Source of the DNA: Oscillospiraceae bacterium
Lineage (GTDB): Bacteria; Bacillota; Clostridia; Oscillospirales; Oscillospiraceae
Assembly (NCBI GenBank): GCA_017541995.1
Contig: JAFXYD010000040.1
Span: 25,487 to 89,486 of the forward strand
Direction of reading: 5' to 3'
Length of the DNA: 64,000 nt
Below the pieces are notes generated by a model, which made no database searches, was not told the origin of the DNA, and was given only the letters and a program-made list of their open reading frames with translations. The position numbers were made by a program, and so were the translations under genes. Every line of letters begins with the position of its first letter. Position 1 is the first letter of the stretch. This document shows, piece after piece, positions 1 through 8,363 of the stretch.

Positions 1-2
1 TG

Positions 3-770
3 AACCGGGTCCCGGAGCTCCGCTGGCTGGCGGTGAATTCCTCCGGCGGGGTGGTCACGGTGCTGACGGCGGAGCGGGAGCAGGAGGAGCCGCCCCTGGA
101 GCGGGGCGGCGTGGCCCATCTGATCGCCGCCCGCCCCGGGCTGATCCGGGAGCTGCGGGTCGTCAACGGCTTCGCGGTCAAGGCGGCGGGAGACCCGGTT
201 CAGACCGGGGATATTCTGATCTCCGGCCTCATGGAGTGGAGCACCCACACCCAGGCTACCCGGGCCATGGGGGAGGTTTACGCCGAGACCTTCCGGGCGG
301 AATCCATGATTTGCCCGGATACCGCCCTGGAAAAGGTCTATACCGGCCGGAGCGCCCGCTGCAAAACGCTGATTTTTCAAAGAAATCGAAGAAAATTATC
401 AGGAAACAGTAGCATTTTCGGTACCATGTGTGATAGAATGATAGAAACAAGGACGTGGACCCTGCCCGGCGGCTGGCAGCTGCCCATCCAGCTGGAGACC
501 GAGACCCTGCTGGAATACGAGCTGCGCCCCGCCGCCCTGGCGCAGCCGGAGGCGGAAGCCATTCTGACGGGGGAGGCCCGGCGGCTGACGGAGGCCGCCA
601 TGACGGCCGGACAGATCGAAAGCCAAAGCAGCGCCATACAGAAGAAAACAGACAGCTACCTCTGCAGGGTCAGCATGAACTGCGTGGAGATGATTGCCCG
701 CACCCTGCCGGTGGAGCTGTTCGGAGAGGATGATTCCCATGGAAAAACTCATCAACGCGGAGCGGATTGA
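3..770 (+). CDS. yqfD: sporulation protein YqfD, C-terminal part (gene begins before the window)
   Basis: The reading frame is open from the first complete codon at 3, so the 5' end lies outside the window; about 255 codons remain. The protein looks like the C-terminal part of YqfD (SpoIV-stage sporulation membrane protein family): a beta-rich section with the segment RELRVVNGFAVKAAGDPV, then a charged helical end. Its exact biochemical role is not known for the family. The best support is gene order: YqfD directly followed by PhoH and YbeY is a conserved block in Clostridia. It overlaps the phoH start by 32 bases in another frame, suggesting translational coupling. The presence of this gene points to a spore-forming lineage. 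Confidence 0.8.
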   Translation, partial: NRVPELRWLAVNSSGGVVTVLTAEREQEEPPLERGGVAHLIAARPGLIRELRVVNGFAVKAAGDPVQTGDILISGLMEWSTHTQATRAMGEVYAETFRAESMICPDTALEKVYTGRSARCKTLIFQRNRRKLSGNSSIFGTMCDRMIETRTWTLPGGWQLPIQLETETLLEYELRPAALAQPEAEAILTGEARRLTEAAMTAGQIESQSSAIQKKTDSYLCRVSMNCVEMIARTLPVELFGEDDSHGKTHQRGAD

Positions 771-1737
771 ACAGATCATCAGCGTATTCGGAAGCTTCGA
801 TGAAAACGTCAAGCGCATTGAGCAGACCTTTGACGTACACGTCACCAACCGGGGCACGGAGCTCAAGGTCTCCGGCGAGGCCGAGGCCGCCGAGAAGGCG
901 GGCAAGGCCATCGAGGGCCTGCTGCAGCTGGCCGCCAAGGGGGAGACCATCGACGAGCAGAAGGTCCGCTATCTCATCGACCTGGTCCGCTCCGGCAACG
1001 AGGCCCAGATCGGGGAAATGGCCAAGGACGTGGTCTGCATCACCGCCAAGGGCAAGCCCATCAAGGCCAAAACCCTGGGACAGCAGCGCTATATGAAGGC
1101 CATCATGAAAAACACCATTACCATCGGCGTGGGCCCCGCCGGCACCGGCAAGACCTACCTGGCGGTGGCCGCCGCCGTGGCGGCCTTCCGGGAGAAGAGC
1201 GTGAACCGCATCATTCTGACCCGGCCCGCGGTGGAGGCGGGGGAGCGGCTGGGCTTTTTGCCCGGGGACTTGCAAAACAAGGTAGACCCCTATCTGCGCC
1301 CCCTCTACGACGCCCTGTTCGATATGCTGGGCCCCGAGACCTACCAGAAATATCTGGAGAAGGGCAACATCGAGGTGGCCCCCCTGGCCTATATGCGGGG
1401 CCGGACTTTGGACGACAGCTTCATCATCCTGGACGAGGCCCAGAACACCACCCGGGAGCAGATGAAGATGTTTCTCACCCGGCTTGGCTTCGGGTCTAAA
1501 ATTGTCATCACCGGAGACGTGACCCAGATCGACCTGCCCACGGATAAGACCAGCGGCCTGAAGGAGGCTCTGAAGGTGCTGGAGAACATTCCGGACATCG
1601 CCATCTGCAGGCTCAGCGCCTCCGACGTGGTGCGTCACGCCCTGGTGCAGAGCATTGTGGCGGCCTACGATAAGTACGAGAACGCCAAAAGCGGCCCGGA
1701 GAAGAAACCTCCCATGAAAAACTACCGAAAGAGATAA
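739..1737 (+). CDS. phoH: PhoH family ATPase
   Basis: 332 residues. A P-loop GPAGTGKT is visible in the first half and a Walker B-type FIILDEAQNT follows, the standard arrangement of PhoH/PhoL nucleotide-binding proteins, which are linked to RNA metabolism and often sit next to ybeY. The N-terminal about 100 residues form the KH-like domain seen in the Clostridia form. Start chosen at ATG 739 because GGAGAGG at 723-729 lies at good spacing; ATG 730 is an alternative three codons upstream. It overlaps the end of yqfD and is 5 bases ahead of ybeY, so the three genes are very probably one operon. The C-terminus is a basic tail, normal for the family. Confidence 0.95.
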   Translation: MEKLINAERIEQIISVFGSFDENVKRIEQTFDVHVTNRGTELKVSGEAEAAEKAGKAIEGLLQLAAKGETIDEQKVRYLIDLVRSGNEAQIGEMAKDVVCITAKGKPIKAKTLGQQRYMKAIMKNTITIGVGPAGTGKTYLAVAAAVAAFREKSVNRIILTRPAVEAGERLGFLPGDLQNKVDPYLRPLYDALFDMLGPETYQKYLEKGNIEVAPLAYMRGRTLDDSFIILDEAQNTTREQMKMFLTRLGFGSKIVITGDVTQIDLPTDKTSGLKEALKVLENIPDIAICRLSASDVVRHALVQSIVAAYDKYENAKSGPEKKPPMKNYRKR

Positions 1738-1742
1738 ACGCC

Positions 1743-2240
1743 ATGAAAAACAAGATTGTGATCACATTTCAAATCAATGAGAAGATCCGCCGCCTGCCCC
1801 TGTGGCTGCATCTGAAGAAGTGCATCGAGGCCACCTTAGAGGCGGAGCGGGTTCCCGTCCCCTGCGAGATCAACGTGCTGGTGGCGGACAACCAGACCAT
1901 CCGGGCCATCAACAAGGCTTACCGGAACATAGATCGGGAAACAGACGTGCTGTCCTTCCCCATGTTCCAATTTGAGCCGGGGAAGCTGCCCCGGGACTTC
2001 TCCGAATACCTGGACCCCGAGACCGGTCTGCTGCCTCTGGGGGACATGGCCATCTCCTATGAAAAGGCCAAGGCCCAGGCGGAGGAGTTCGGTCACAGCG
2101 TCAAGCGGGAGCTGGGCTATCTGACCATCCACTCCATCCTGCATCTGCTGGGCTACGACCATGTGGACGAAGGTCCCATGAAGAAGCAGATGCGGGCCAG
2201 GGAGGAAGCGATCTGTGCCGAGATCGACCTGGAACGGTAA
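1743..2240 (+). CDS. ybeY: rRNA maturation factor / endoribonuclease YbeY
   Basis: 165 residues, the usual length. The family zinc motif is intact near the C-terminus as HSILHLLGYDH (H-x3-H-x5-H). YbeY is a single-strand-specific metal-dependent endoribonuclease acting in 16S rRNA 3' end maturation and ribosome quality control in the cytoplasm. It starts 5 bases after phoH, and the phoH-ybeY pair is one of the most conserved neighbourhoods in bacteria. The segment TDVLSFPM is also typical. No anomaly seen. Confidence 0.97.
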   Translation: MKNKIVITFQINEKIRRLPLWLHLKKCIEATLEAERVPVPCEINVLVADNQTIRAINKAYRNIDRETDVLSFPMFQFEPGKLPRDFSEYLDPETGLLPLGDMAISYEKAKAQAEEFGHSVKRELGYLTIHSILHLLGYDHVDEGPMKKQMRAREEAICAEIDLER

Positions 2241-2245
2241 AGCAA

Positions 2246-2276
2246 ATTGAAAGTTGAAAATGGAAAGTTGAAAATT
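2246..2276 (+). repeat. low-complexity direct repeat AAAGTTGAAAAT
   Basis: Two copies of the 12-mer AAAGTTGAAAAT at 2250-2261 and 2264-2275 (period 14) lie immediately after ybeY and run into the start of the acetyltransferase gene, whose first codons are made of the repeat. AT-rich and unlike the GC-rich surroundings. Confidence 0.6.
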
Positions 2277-2789
2277 GTCTTTCAGAAGGCTGTTCCGGAA
2301 GACGCACCGATTCTGACGGAGACCCGGCGAAGGGTCTGGGACGCCACCTATCGCGGGATCTATCCGGACGAGATGATCGACGACTACGATTATCCGTCCC
2401 ACAGCGCCAGAGACGCTGCCAGGATCAGCGATCCGAACAACGTCGTCTGGCTCGTAATGGACGGCTCTGACTGTGTGGGCTATCTCTACGTCGGCCCCTG
2501 CGGTTACGGGCCCTATAAGGACTTCGACTTCTGTCTGAACAGCCTTTATTTTCTGCCGCCCTATCAGCACCGGGGCCTTGGGAGACAGGCTTTTGTCCTT
2601 GTGACCGAGGAATGCCGCCGACGGGGCAATGACAAATTCTTCTGCGGCTGCAACGCGCACAACCTCAATGCCCGAGCGTACTATGAACACATGGGCGGCG
2701 TCCTCGGCGCGCAGTCTGTCGGCCATGAGAATCAAGCAGAGGATCAGGTCTATTACGAGTTTTCCCTCAACCCCGCCCCACCCATTTGA
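2247..2789 (+). CDS. GNAT family N-acetyltransferase
   Basis: About 180 residues. The fold is indicated by the acetyl-CoA binding stretch LPPYQHRGLGRQAFVLVTEE (a Q/R-x-x-G-x-G/A-type motif) and by the late HNLNARAYYEHMGG segment, typical of beta4-alpha3 and the C-terminal region of GNAT enzymes. Substrate unknown. The start is uncertain: TTG 2247 is 6 bases after ybeY, TTG 2268 is in frame, and no clear Shine-Dalgarno is seen because the 5' end consists of a low-complexity repeat (2246-2276). It interrupts the usual ybeY-era order, so it is probably a lineage-specific insertion. Confidence 0.82.
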   Translation: MKVENGKLKIVFQKAVPEDAPILTETRRRVWDATYRGIYPDEMIDDYDYPSHSARDAARISDPNNVVWLVMDGSDCVGYLYVGPCGYGPYKDFDFCLNSLYFLPPYQHRGLGRQAFVLVTEECRRRGNDKFFCGCNAHNLNARAYYEHMGGVLGAQSVGHENQAEDQVYYEFSLNPAPPI

Positions 2790-2818
2790 ACCTCGAACTC
2801 AAACCAAGGAGAAATTCT

Positions 2819-3712
2819 ATGAACACCAAATCCGCTATGATCGCCATTTGCGGGCGGCCCAACGTGGGCAAGTCCACCCTGACCAATACCATCGTAGGCG
2901 AGAAGGTCGCCATCGTTTCCAACAAGCCCCAGACCACCCGAAACCGCATCTGCGGCATTCTCAACCGGGGGGATACCCAATTCGTCTTTATGGACACCCC
3001 GGGCTTCCACAAGCCCCGCACCAAGCTGGGGGACTACATGGTCTCCGTGGTGGAGGAGTCCGTCTCCGACGTGGACCTGGCCCTGCTGCTGGTGGAGCCC
3101 ATCGCCAACATCGGCCCCCAGGAGGAGGCGCTGATTGCCCGCTTTGAGCAGTCCGGCGTCCCCGCCTTCCTGGTCATCAACAAGATCGACGAGGTGGAGG
3201 ACAAGGAGCAGCTGCTGGCGGTCATCGCCGCCTACAAGGACGCCTTCGAGTTCGACGCCATCATTCCCATCTCCGCCAAAACCGGCGAGGGGGTGGAGGA
3301 TCTGCTGAAGACCTGTGAAGCCTACGCCGCGGAGTCTCCCTGGTTCTTCCCGGAGGGGATGACTTCCGACCAGCCGGAGCGGCAGGTCATCGCGGAGATC
3401 ATCCGGGAGAAGATGCTCTGGAACCTGGAGAAGGAGATCCCCCACGGCACCGCCGTGGAGATCACCAAATTCTCCGAGCGGGACAACGGCGTCATCGACA
3501 TCGACGCCACCATCTACTGTGAGAAGGCCAGCCATAAGGGGATCATCATCGGCAAGGGCGGCCAGATGCTGAAGAAGATCAGCACCCAGGCCCGGGCCGA
3601 CTGTGAGCGCTTTATGGGGGCCAAGGTCTATCTCCAAACCTGGATCAAGGTCAAGGAGAACTGGCGGGACAGCGATTTCATGATCCGAAATTTCGGCTAT
3701 TCGGAGCAATAA
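2819..3712 (+). CDS. era: GTPase Era
   Basis: 297 residues. G1 is GRPNVGKST, G2 lies around the NKPQTTRN segment, G3 is DTPG and G4 is NKID; the C-terminal KH domain shows IIIGKGGQMLKKI. Era binds the 3' end of 16S rRNA and helps 30S assembly at the membrane/cytoplasm. ATG 2819 is chosen because AAGGAGA at 2806-2812 is at the right distance; an upstream in-frame start at 2786 lies inside the acetyltransferase gene and has no ribosome site. Neighbours ybeY upstream and recO downstream fit the conserved Firmicutes order. Confidence 0.97.
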   Translation: MNTKSAMIAICGRPNVGKSTLTNTIVGEKVAIVSNKPQTTRNRICGILNRGDTQFVFMDTPGFHKPRTKLGDYMVSVVEESVSDVDLALLLVEPIANIGPQEEALIARFEQSGVPAFLVINKIDEVEDKEQLLAVIAAYKDAFEFDAIIPISAKTGEGVEDLLKTCEAYAAESPWFFPEGMTSDQPERQVIAEIIREKMLWNLEKEIPHGTAVEITKFSERDNGVIDIDATIYCEKASHKGIIIGKGGQMLKKISTQARADCERFMGAKVYLQTWIKVKENWRDSDFMIRNFGYSEQ

Positions 3713-3780
3713 TCCCCGCATAAGGGGGCCGAAGGGTGCAAAAGCTAAACAAGGCAATCAAATGCGAGGAGGCTTTTGAC

Positions 3781-3975
3781 ATGGAGGACCCTGTTATGCT
3801 TTGGAAAGCGTTTGAACGCTCCGGCGCGCCGGAGCTGTATCTGCAATACCGGCAGGCTGTGGAGCGCGGTCCTGCCGGGCCGCAAGGGAGTAAGCATGTT
3901 TATCAACACCGAAGCCATCGTGCTCCGGGAGCTGGAGCTGGGAGAGGCGGACAAGCTCCTGGACCTGCTCTCTAA
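3781..3975 (+). CDS. yqzL: YqzL-like small protein upstream of recO
   Basis: 64 residues starting at ATG 3781 after GAGGAGG near 3766. The core LWKAFERSGAPELYLQYRQA matches the short YqzL family, which in Firmicutes is encoded just before recO; function unknown. Family members are usually about 45-50 residues. Here the frame runs on through the recO ribosome site and 80 bases into recO in a different frame, giving a low-complexity Gly/Arg/Pro/Ala tail that is probably not conserved. Position and core motif make it likely real. Confidence 0.65.
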   Translation: MEDPVMLWKAFERSGAPELYLQYRQAVERGPAGPQGSKHVYQHRSHRAPGAGAGRGGQAPGPAL

Positions 3976-4651
3976 GGACAGGGGCCTTCTGACGGTGCGG
4001 GCCAGAAATGTGCGCCGGGGCAACTCTCCCATCAAGAGCGCCTGCCAGCTTCTGACCCTCTCGGAGTTTACCCTCAAGGACTACCGGGGCAAGCTCTCGG
4101 TCCAGGAGGCCCAGCCCATCGAGCAGTTCCGCCAGCTGCGGGACAACATCGAGCTGCTGGCCCTGGGCTCCTATTTCGCCCAGGCCACCGGGGCCGTGGC
4201 CCAGGAGGACGCTCCCAATCCGGAGCTGATCTCCCTGCTGTGCAACGCCCTCTACGCCCTGGGGAAGCTGGGCAAGCCCCAGCTGCTGGTGAAGGCCGCC
4301 TTCGAGCTGCGGCTGGCCTGCCTGGCGGGATTCACCCCGGAGCTCTCCGCCTGCGCCGTCTGCGGGTCGGAGGCGCCGGACCGCTTTGATCTCTCCCACG
4401 GCAGCCTGTCCTGCGCCGGCTGCCGGGAGGGGGAGAGCGGCATCCGCATGCCTCTGAGCCCCGGGATGCTGCTGGCGATGCGCTATATCGTCTGGTGCGA
4501 GCCCAAGCGGCTCTTCTCCTTCCAGCTGGAGCAGGAGAGTCTGCAGGCCCTCAGCTCCGTCACCGAGGGCTACCTCATGACCCAGCTGGAGCACAGCTTC
4601 TATACCCTGGACTTCTATAAGTCCCTGTTACATTACGGAGAAACAATATGA
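3896..4651 (+). CDS. recO: DNA repair protein RecO
   Basis: 251 residues. The N-terminal OB-fold segment (MFINTEAIVLREL and DKLLDLLSKDRG) and a C-terminal zinc-binding region with CAVCG and later CAGC fit RecO of Firmicutes. RecO loads RecA together with RecR/RecF at gaps and anneals ssDNA. ATG 3896 follows AAGGGAG at good spacing; longer in-frame extensions overlap yqzL. The stop overlaps the mutS2 start (ATGA), so the two are translationally coupled. Confidence 0.93.
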   Translation: MFINTEAIVLRELELGEADKLLDLLSKDRGLLTVRARNVRRGNSPIKSACQLLTLSEFTLKDYRGKLSVQEAQPIEQFRQLRDNIELLALGSYFAQATGAVAQEDAPNPELISLLCNALYALGKLGKPQLLVKAAFELRLACLAGFTPELSACAVCGSEAPDRFDLSHGSLSCAGCREGESGIRMPLSPGMLLAMRYIVWCEPKRLFSFQLEQESLQALSSVTEGYLMTQLEHSFYTLDFYKSLLHYGETI

Positions 4652-7020
4652 CAGAACTGTATGAAAAATCCCTGCAAAAGCTGGAGCTGGACCGGGTCCT
4701 GGCCATGCTGGCGGAATCCGCCGTCAGCGCCGAGGCCAAGGAGCGCTGTCTGAAGCTTTTGCCCAATTCCGACCGGGAGGACGTGATCGCCCTCCAGAAC
4801 CAGACCGCCGACGCCTGCCGTCTGATCGACCTGCGCTCCGCCCCGGCCTTCCAGGACGTGCGGGACGTGCGGGCCAGCCTGGACCGGGCGGACCGGGGCG
4901 GCAGTCTGAACCCCAGGGAGCTGCTGCAGATCGCCGGCGTGCTGCGCTGCGCCAGAAGCGCCAAGGAATACTACGACGGGGCCTGCGCCAATACCTCTCT
5001 GGACTGGATGTTCGCGGCCCTGACCCCCAACCGCTACCTGGAGGAGCGCATCTCCGGGGCCATCCTCTCCGAGGATGAGATTGCCGACGCCGCCAGCCCG
5101 GAGCTGGCGGACATCCGCCGCCACATGCGGATCCAGAGCGCGAAAATCAAGGAGAGCCTGCAAAAGCTGATCTCCTCTCCCTCCTACTCCAAGTTCCTGC
5201 GGGATCCCATCATCACCCTGCGGCAGGATCGCTACGTGGTGCCTGTCAAGGCGGAGTTCAAAAACGAGATCCCGGGTCTGATCCACGACGTCAGCTCCTC
5301 CGGCTCCACCTTCTTTGTGGAGCCCATGTCCTCCGTCAACGCCAACAACGCCCTGCGGGAGCTGCTGCTGCGGGAGCAGAAGGAGATCGAGCGCATCCTG
5401 GCGGAGCTCTCCGCCGAGGCCGCAGGCCACAGGGAGACCATCTCCCAGGACTATAGCCTGCTGGTGGAGCTGGACGCCATCTTTGCCCGGGCCAAGCTGG
5501 CCTTCCGTATGGACGCCGTCGCGCCGGAGATCCGGGACGACGGCCGCCTGGAGCTGATCCGGGCCCGACACCCGCTGATCGACAAAAAGCTGGTGGTGCC
5601 GGTCTCCGTCCACCTGGGCCGGGACTTCGACACGCTGATCATCACCGGGCCCAACACCGGCGGCAAGACCGTCACCCTGAAAACCATCGGCCTGCTGACC
5701 CTTATGGCGGAGTGCGGCCTGCACATCCCCGCCGCCGACGGCAGCTGCGTCTCTGTCTTTGAAAACGTCCTGGCGGACATCGGCGACGAGCAGAGCATCG
5801 AGCAGAGCCTTTCCACCTTCTCCGCCCACATGCGGAACATCGTCCAGGTGGTGGACCAGTGCAGCGAGCGCTCTCTGGTGCTCTTCGACGAGCTGGGAGC
5901 CGGTACGGATCCCGCCGAGGGCGCGGCCCTGGCCATCTCCCTCATCGAGTTCTGCCGAAGCCGGGGCAGCCGGGTGGCCGCCACCACCCACTACGCCGAG
6001 CTGAAGGTCTACGCCATGCGCAGCCCCGGGGTTACCAACGCCGCCTGCGAGTTCGACGTGGAGACCCTGAAGCCCACCTATAAGCTCCTCATCGGCGTGC
6101 CCGGCAAGTCCAACGCCTTTGCCATCTCCCGCCGCCTCGGTCTGCCCGAGGAGATCATCAACTCCGCCCGGAGCACCGTGAGCCAGAACGATCTGGACTT
6201 TGAAGAGGTGCTGGACCAGCTGGAGCAGCAGCGGCAGCAGATGGAGAATGCCCGCATCGAGGCGGAGCGCCTGCGGCAGGAGACTCTGCGGACCCAGCAG
6301 AAGTCCGAGGAGTATTACGCCCAGATCAAGAAGGAGAAGGAAAAGGCCGAGGCCCAGGCCCGGAAGGAGGCCCAGATGATTCTGGACGAGGCCCGCCGCA
6401 CCGCCAATTCCGTCTATGAGGAGCTCAGGCAGCTTCGCAAGCAGATGAAGGACAGCGCCGACGCCCAGGGAGTCAACGCCCGGCAGGCGGAGCTCCGCCG
6501 CCAGCTCAACGAGGCCGAGCGCAAGCTGGCGCCCCAGCAGCCCCAGGTGGAGCGTCCCAAGCCCAGCCGGGCCGTCCGGCCCGGAGACACCGTGGAGCTG
6601 CTGAAGCTGGGCACCAAGGCCACGGTGCTGGCCGTCAACAAGGACGGCAGCTGCCAGCTCCAGGCGGGAATCATGAAGATCACCGTGAAGCCCGATGAGA
6701 TCTATCTGCTGGAAAACGAGCCCACCGAGGTGAAAAAGTACATCGACAAAACCCGCCGGGAGTTCAAGAACAGCGCCCAGTCCCCGGAGCTGGACCTGCG
6801 GGGCATGGACGCCCTGGAGGCCTCCGCGGTGCTGACCATCTTCCTGGACAACGCCTTTATGGCGAATCTGACCCAGGTGCGGATCATCCACGGCAAGGGC
6901 ACCGGGGTGCTGCGCAAGACCGTCCATGAGGAGCTCAAGCACAACAAGCACGTGAAGAAGTTCCGCCTGGGGGTCTACGGCGAGGGCGAGGACGGCGTCA
7001 CCATTGCCGAGCTGGCATAA
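4648..7020 (+). CDS. mutS2: endonuclease / ribosome rescue factor MutS2
   Basis: 790 residues, full family length. Walker A GPNTGGKTVTLKT near residue 335, the MutS signature DELGAGTDP, a long charged coiled coil at roughly residues 515-625, a KOW-like region, and a C-terminal Smr domain with LDLRG and HGKGTG. MutS2 lacks the mismatch-recognition domain; it is linked to suppression of recombination and, in Bacillus, to splitting collided ribosomes. It overlaps recO by 4 bases and ends the yqfD-to-mutS2 block with a strong hairpin behind it. Confidence 0.96.
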   Translation: MTELYEKSLQKLELDRVLAMLAESAVSAEAKERCLKLLPNSDREDVIALQNQTADACRLIDLRSAPAFQDVRDVRASLDRADRGGSLNPRELLQIAGVLRCARSAKEYYDGACANTSLDWMFAALTPNRYLEERISGAILSEDEIADAASPELADIRRHMRIQSAKIKESLQKLISSPSYSKFLRDPIITLRQDRYVVPVKAEFKNEIPGLIHDVSSSGSTFFVEPMSSVNANNALRELLLREQKEIERILAELSAEAAGHRETISQDYSLLVELDAIFARAKLAFRMDAVAPEIRDDGRLELIRARHPLIDKKLVVPVSVHLGRDFDTLIITGPNTGGKTVTLKTIGLLTLMAECGLHIPAADGSCVSVFENVLADIGDEQSIEQSLSTFSAHMRNIVQVVDQCSERSLVLFDELGAGTDPAEGAALAISLIEFCRSRGSRVAATTHYAELKVYAMRSPGVTNAACEFDVETLKPTYKLLIGVPGKSNAFAISRRLGLPEEIINSARSTVSQNDLDFEEVLDQLEQQRQQMENARIEAERLRQETLRTQQKSEEYYAQIKKEKEKAEAQARKEAQMILDEARRTANSVYEELRQLRKQMKDSADAQGVNARQAELRRQLNEAERKLAPQQPQVERPKPSRAVRPGDTVELLKLGTKATVLAVNKDGSCQLQAGIMKITVKPDEIYLLENEPTEVKKYIDKTRREFKNSAQSPELDLRGMDALEASAVLTIFLDNAFMANLTQVRIIHGKGTGVLRKTVHEELKHNKHVKKFRLGVYGEGEDGVTIAELA

Positions 7021-7032
7021 TCAAAAATGATC

Positions 7033-7066
7033 CCCCGGGTCAATTGCCGCGGCAATTGACCCGGGG
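7033..7066. terminator. 34-bp perfect palindrome, bidirectional terminator
   Basis: A perfect 17+17 inverted repeat without loop bases (outer CCCCGGGTCAATTGCC) between the convergent mutS2 and the DUF4190-type gene. A pyrimidine/T-rich run follows on the plus side and ATTTTTGA follows on the minus side, so it can end transcription both ways. Confidence 0.75.
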
Positions 7067-7114
7067 ATCTCTTTCGTTCTTGCTTCGTCTGCTTCGCGCG
7101 GGACGCGGAGTGGC

Positions 7115-7567
7115 TTATCGCTGGGGAGCAGCCTCGGTGCTCTCGGTGGAGAGCTCCTGCAGCTGCTGCAGCTCCTGCTGCAGCGCCTCCATGCTGGCCT
7201 CGTCCTGGGGCATGTTCAGAATGATGCCGATGGCCCCCAGGTAAGGGCTTTCCGCGTACTTGGCAAAGATGGAGTCGGGCTTCAGCTCCTTGGCCTTATC
7301 CCGCAGCCCGGCCATGCCGGCGATGGTGGTAAAGGTCAGAATCACGGCGATGATGACGCACAGCACGCCCACCACAATGGCGCCCATGCCCTTGCCGCCC
7401 TTCTTCCGGGTCTTGATGCCCAGAATCAGGCCGATCACGCCCAGCAGCACGGCGATGCCGCCGCCGATGACGCCGGTGGCAAAGGTGAGGAGAATGGCCG
7501 CGGCAATGCCCAGGAAGCCCAGGACAACACCCAGCACAGGATGACCGATTTTCGCGTTGTTTTCCAT
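7115..7567 (-). CDS. small membrane protein (DUF4190-like)
   Basis: 150 residues. Two hydrophobic stretches separated by the basic linker KTRKKGGKG, with Gly-rich helices of the kind found in DUF4190 proteins; the C-terminal third is soluble and ends in a Glu/Gln-rich helix. No enzymatic motif. GGAGG precedes ATG 7567. It follows the ABC permease by 25 bases on the same strand, so it probably belongs to the same transcript and may be an accessory of that exporter; that link is inference. Confidence 0.7.
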   Translation of the reverse strand: MENNAKIGHPVLGVVLGFLGIAAAILLTFATGVIGGGIAVLLGVIGLILGIKTRKKGGKGMGAIVVGVLCVIIAVILTFTTIAGMAGLRDKAKELKPDSIFAKYAESPYLGAIGIILNMPQDEASMEALQQELQQLQELSTESTEAAPQR

Positions 7568-7592
7568 GTTTGTACCTCCAATTGTTTCTGTA

Positions 7593-8363
7593 TTATTTAA
7601 CGTCCTTCCGGTCGAATATCCGCACAGACAGCCAGAGGAAGAGGAGAATCGTCACGGCGGAGACAATCAGCGCCGCCAGGGTATCGGGTTTCGTCTCGGC
7701 GTAGAGCTGATCCGGCATATAATCCGACACGAGGAAGTCCTTCTTGGGGAAGAGCCGGTCCAGACCGGCGTCGATGCCCAGATAGATCAGCCCCAGAAGA
7801 CCCAGGCCGAAGAGCACCGAGAACACCGTGCCCAGGGCCTTGCTCTGCAGGGCGGCGGTGAAGAGCAGCAGAATGGCGCAGAGTCCCTCCAGCAGCAGGA
7901 ACTTCAGCACGAAAACCCGAAGCCCGTCCCAGAGGGCGGCGTCAAAGACGATCCGCCGGAAGAACACGGTGCCCAGCAGCTCTCCCACGATGCTCACCAG
8001 CATGAAGATCAGATTGTGGGGCAGGGAGACCAGAAACTTAGAGAGGACCGTGAGGCCCTTCCGGGGTACCTGCCCGGCGATGTTTTTGATGTAGCCGTGC
8101 TCCACGTCGGCGTAGAAGAAGCCGCAGACGGAGATCAGTGCCAGCATGGTGTTCAGGGCGGAGAGGGGAGTGGCCAGCAGCTCCGAAACCCGGAGGCTTC
8201 CGGCGGAGTCCGGAATCTCCGTGGCAATCAGCTTCACCAGCAGAGTCATCAGCTCGGCCAGGGGCGTGGAGATCAGGGAGAAGACGAAGGCCAGGATCAG
8301 ACAGATCCGGAAGCTGGACGCCTTCTGCATCCGATAGAGATCCATACGATAAAGATTAGCCAC
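7593..8363 (-). CDS. ABC-2 type transporter permease
   Basis: 256 residues with six predicted hydrophobic segments. The N-terminus (LYRMDLYRMQKASSFR) and the segment DVEHGYIKNIAGQ are characteristic of the ABC-2 permeases of bacitracin/lantibiotic-immunity type exporters. Its start overlaps the end of the ATPase gene by 8 bases, the normal two-gene arrangement. The substrate cannot be told; antimicrobial peptide export or defence is a common role of this subgroup. Confidence 0.88.
   Translation of the reverse strand: MANLYRMDLYRMQKASSFRICLILAFVFSLISTPLAELMTLLVKLIATEIPDSAGSLRVSELLATPLSALNTMLALISVCGFFYADVEHGYIKNIAGQVPRKGLTVLSKFLVSLPHNLIFMLVSIVGELLGTVFFRRIVFDAALWDGLRVFVLKFLLLEGLCAILLLFTAALQSKALGTVFSVLFGLGLLGLIYLGIDAGLDRLFPKKDFLVSDYMPDQLYAETKPDTLAALIVSAVTILLFLWLSVRIFDRKDVK

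Noticed and set aside
4633-6951. Minus-strand open frame opposite mutS2
   Set aside because: MutS2 is clear on the plus strand; the opposite frame is Gly/Leu/His/Gln-rich with no domain.
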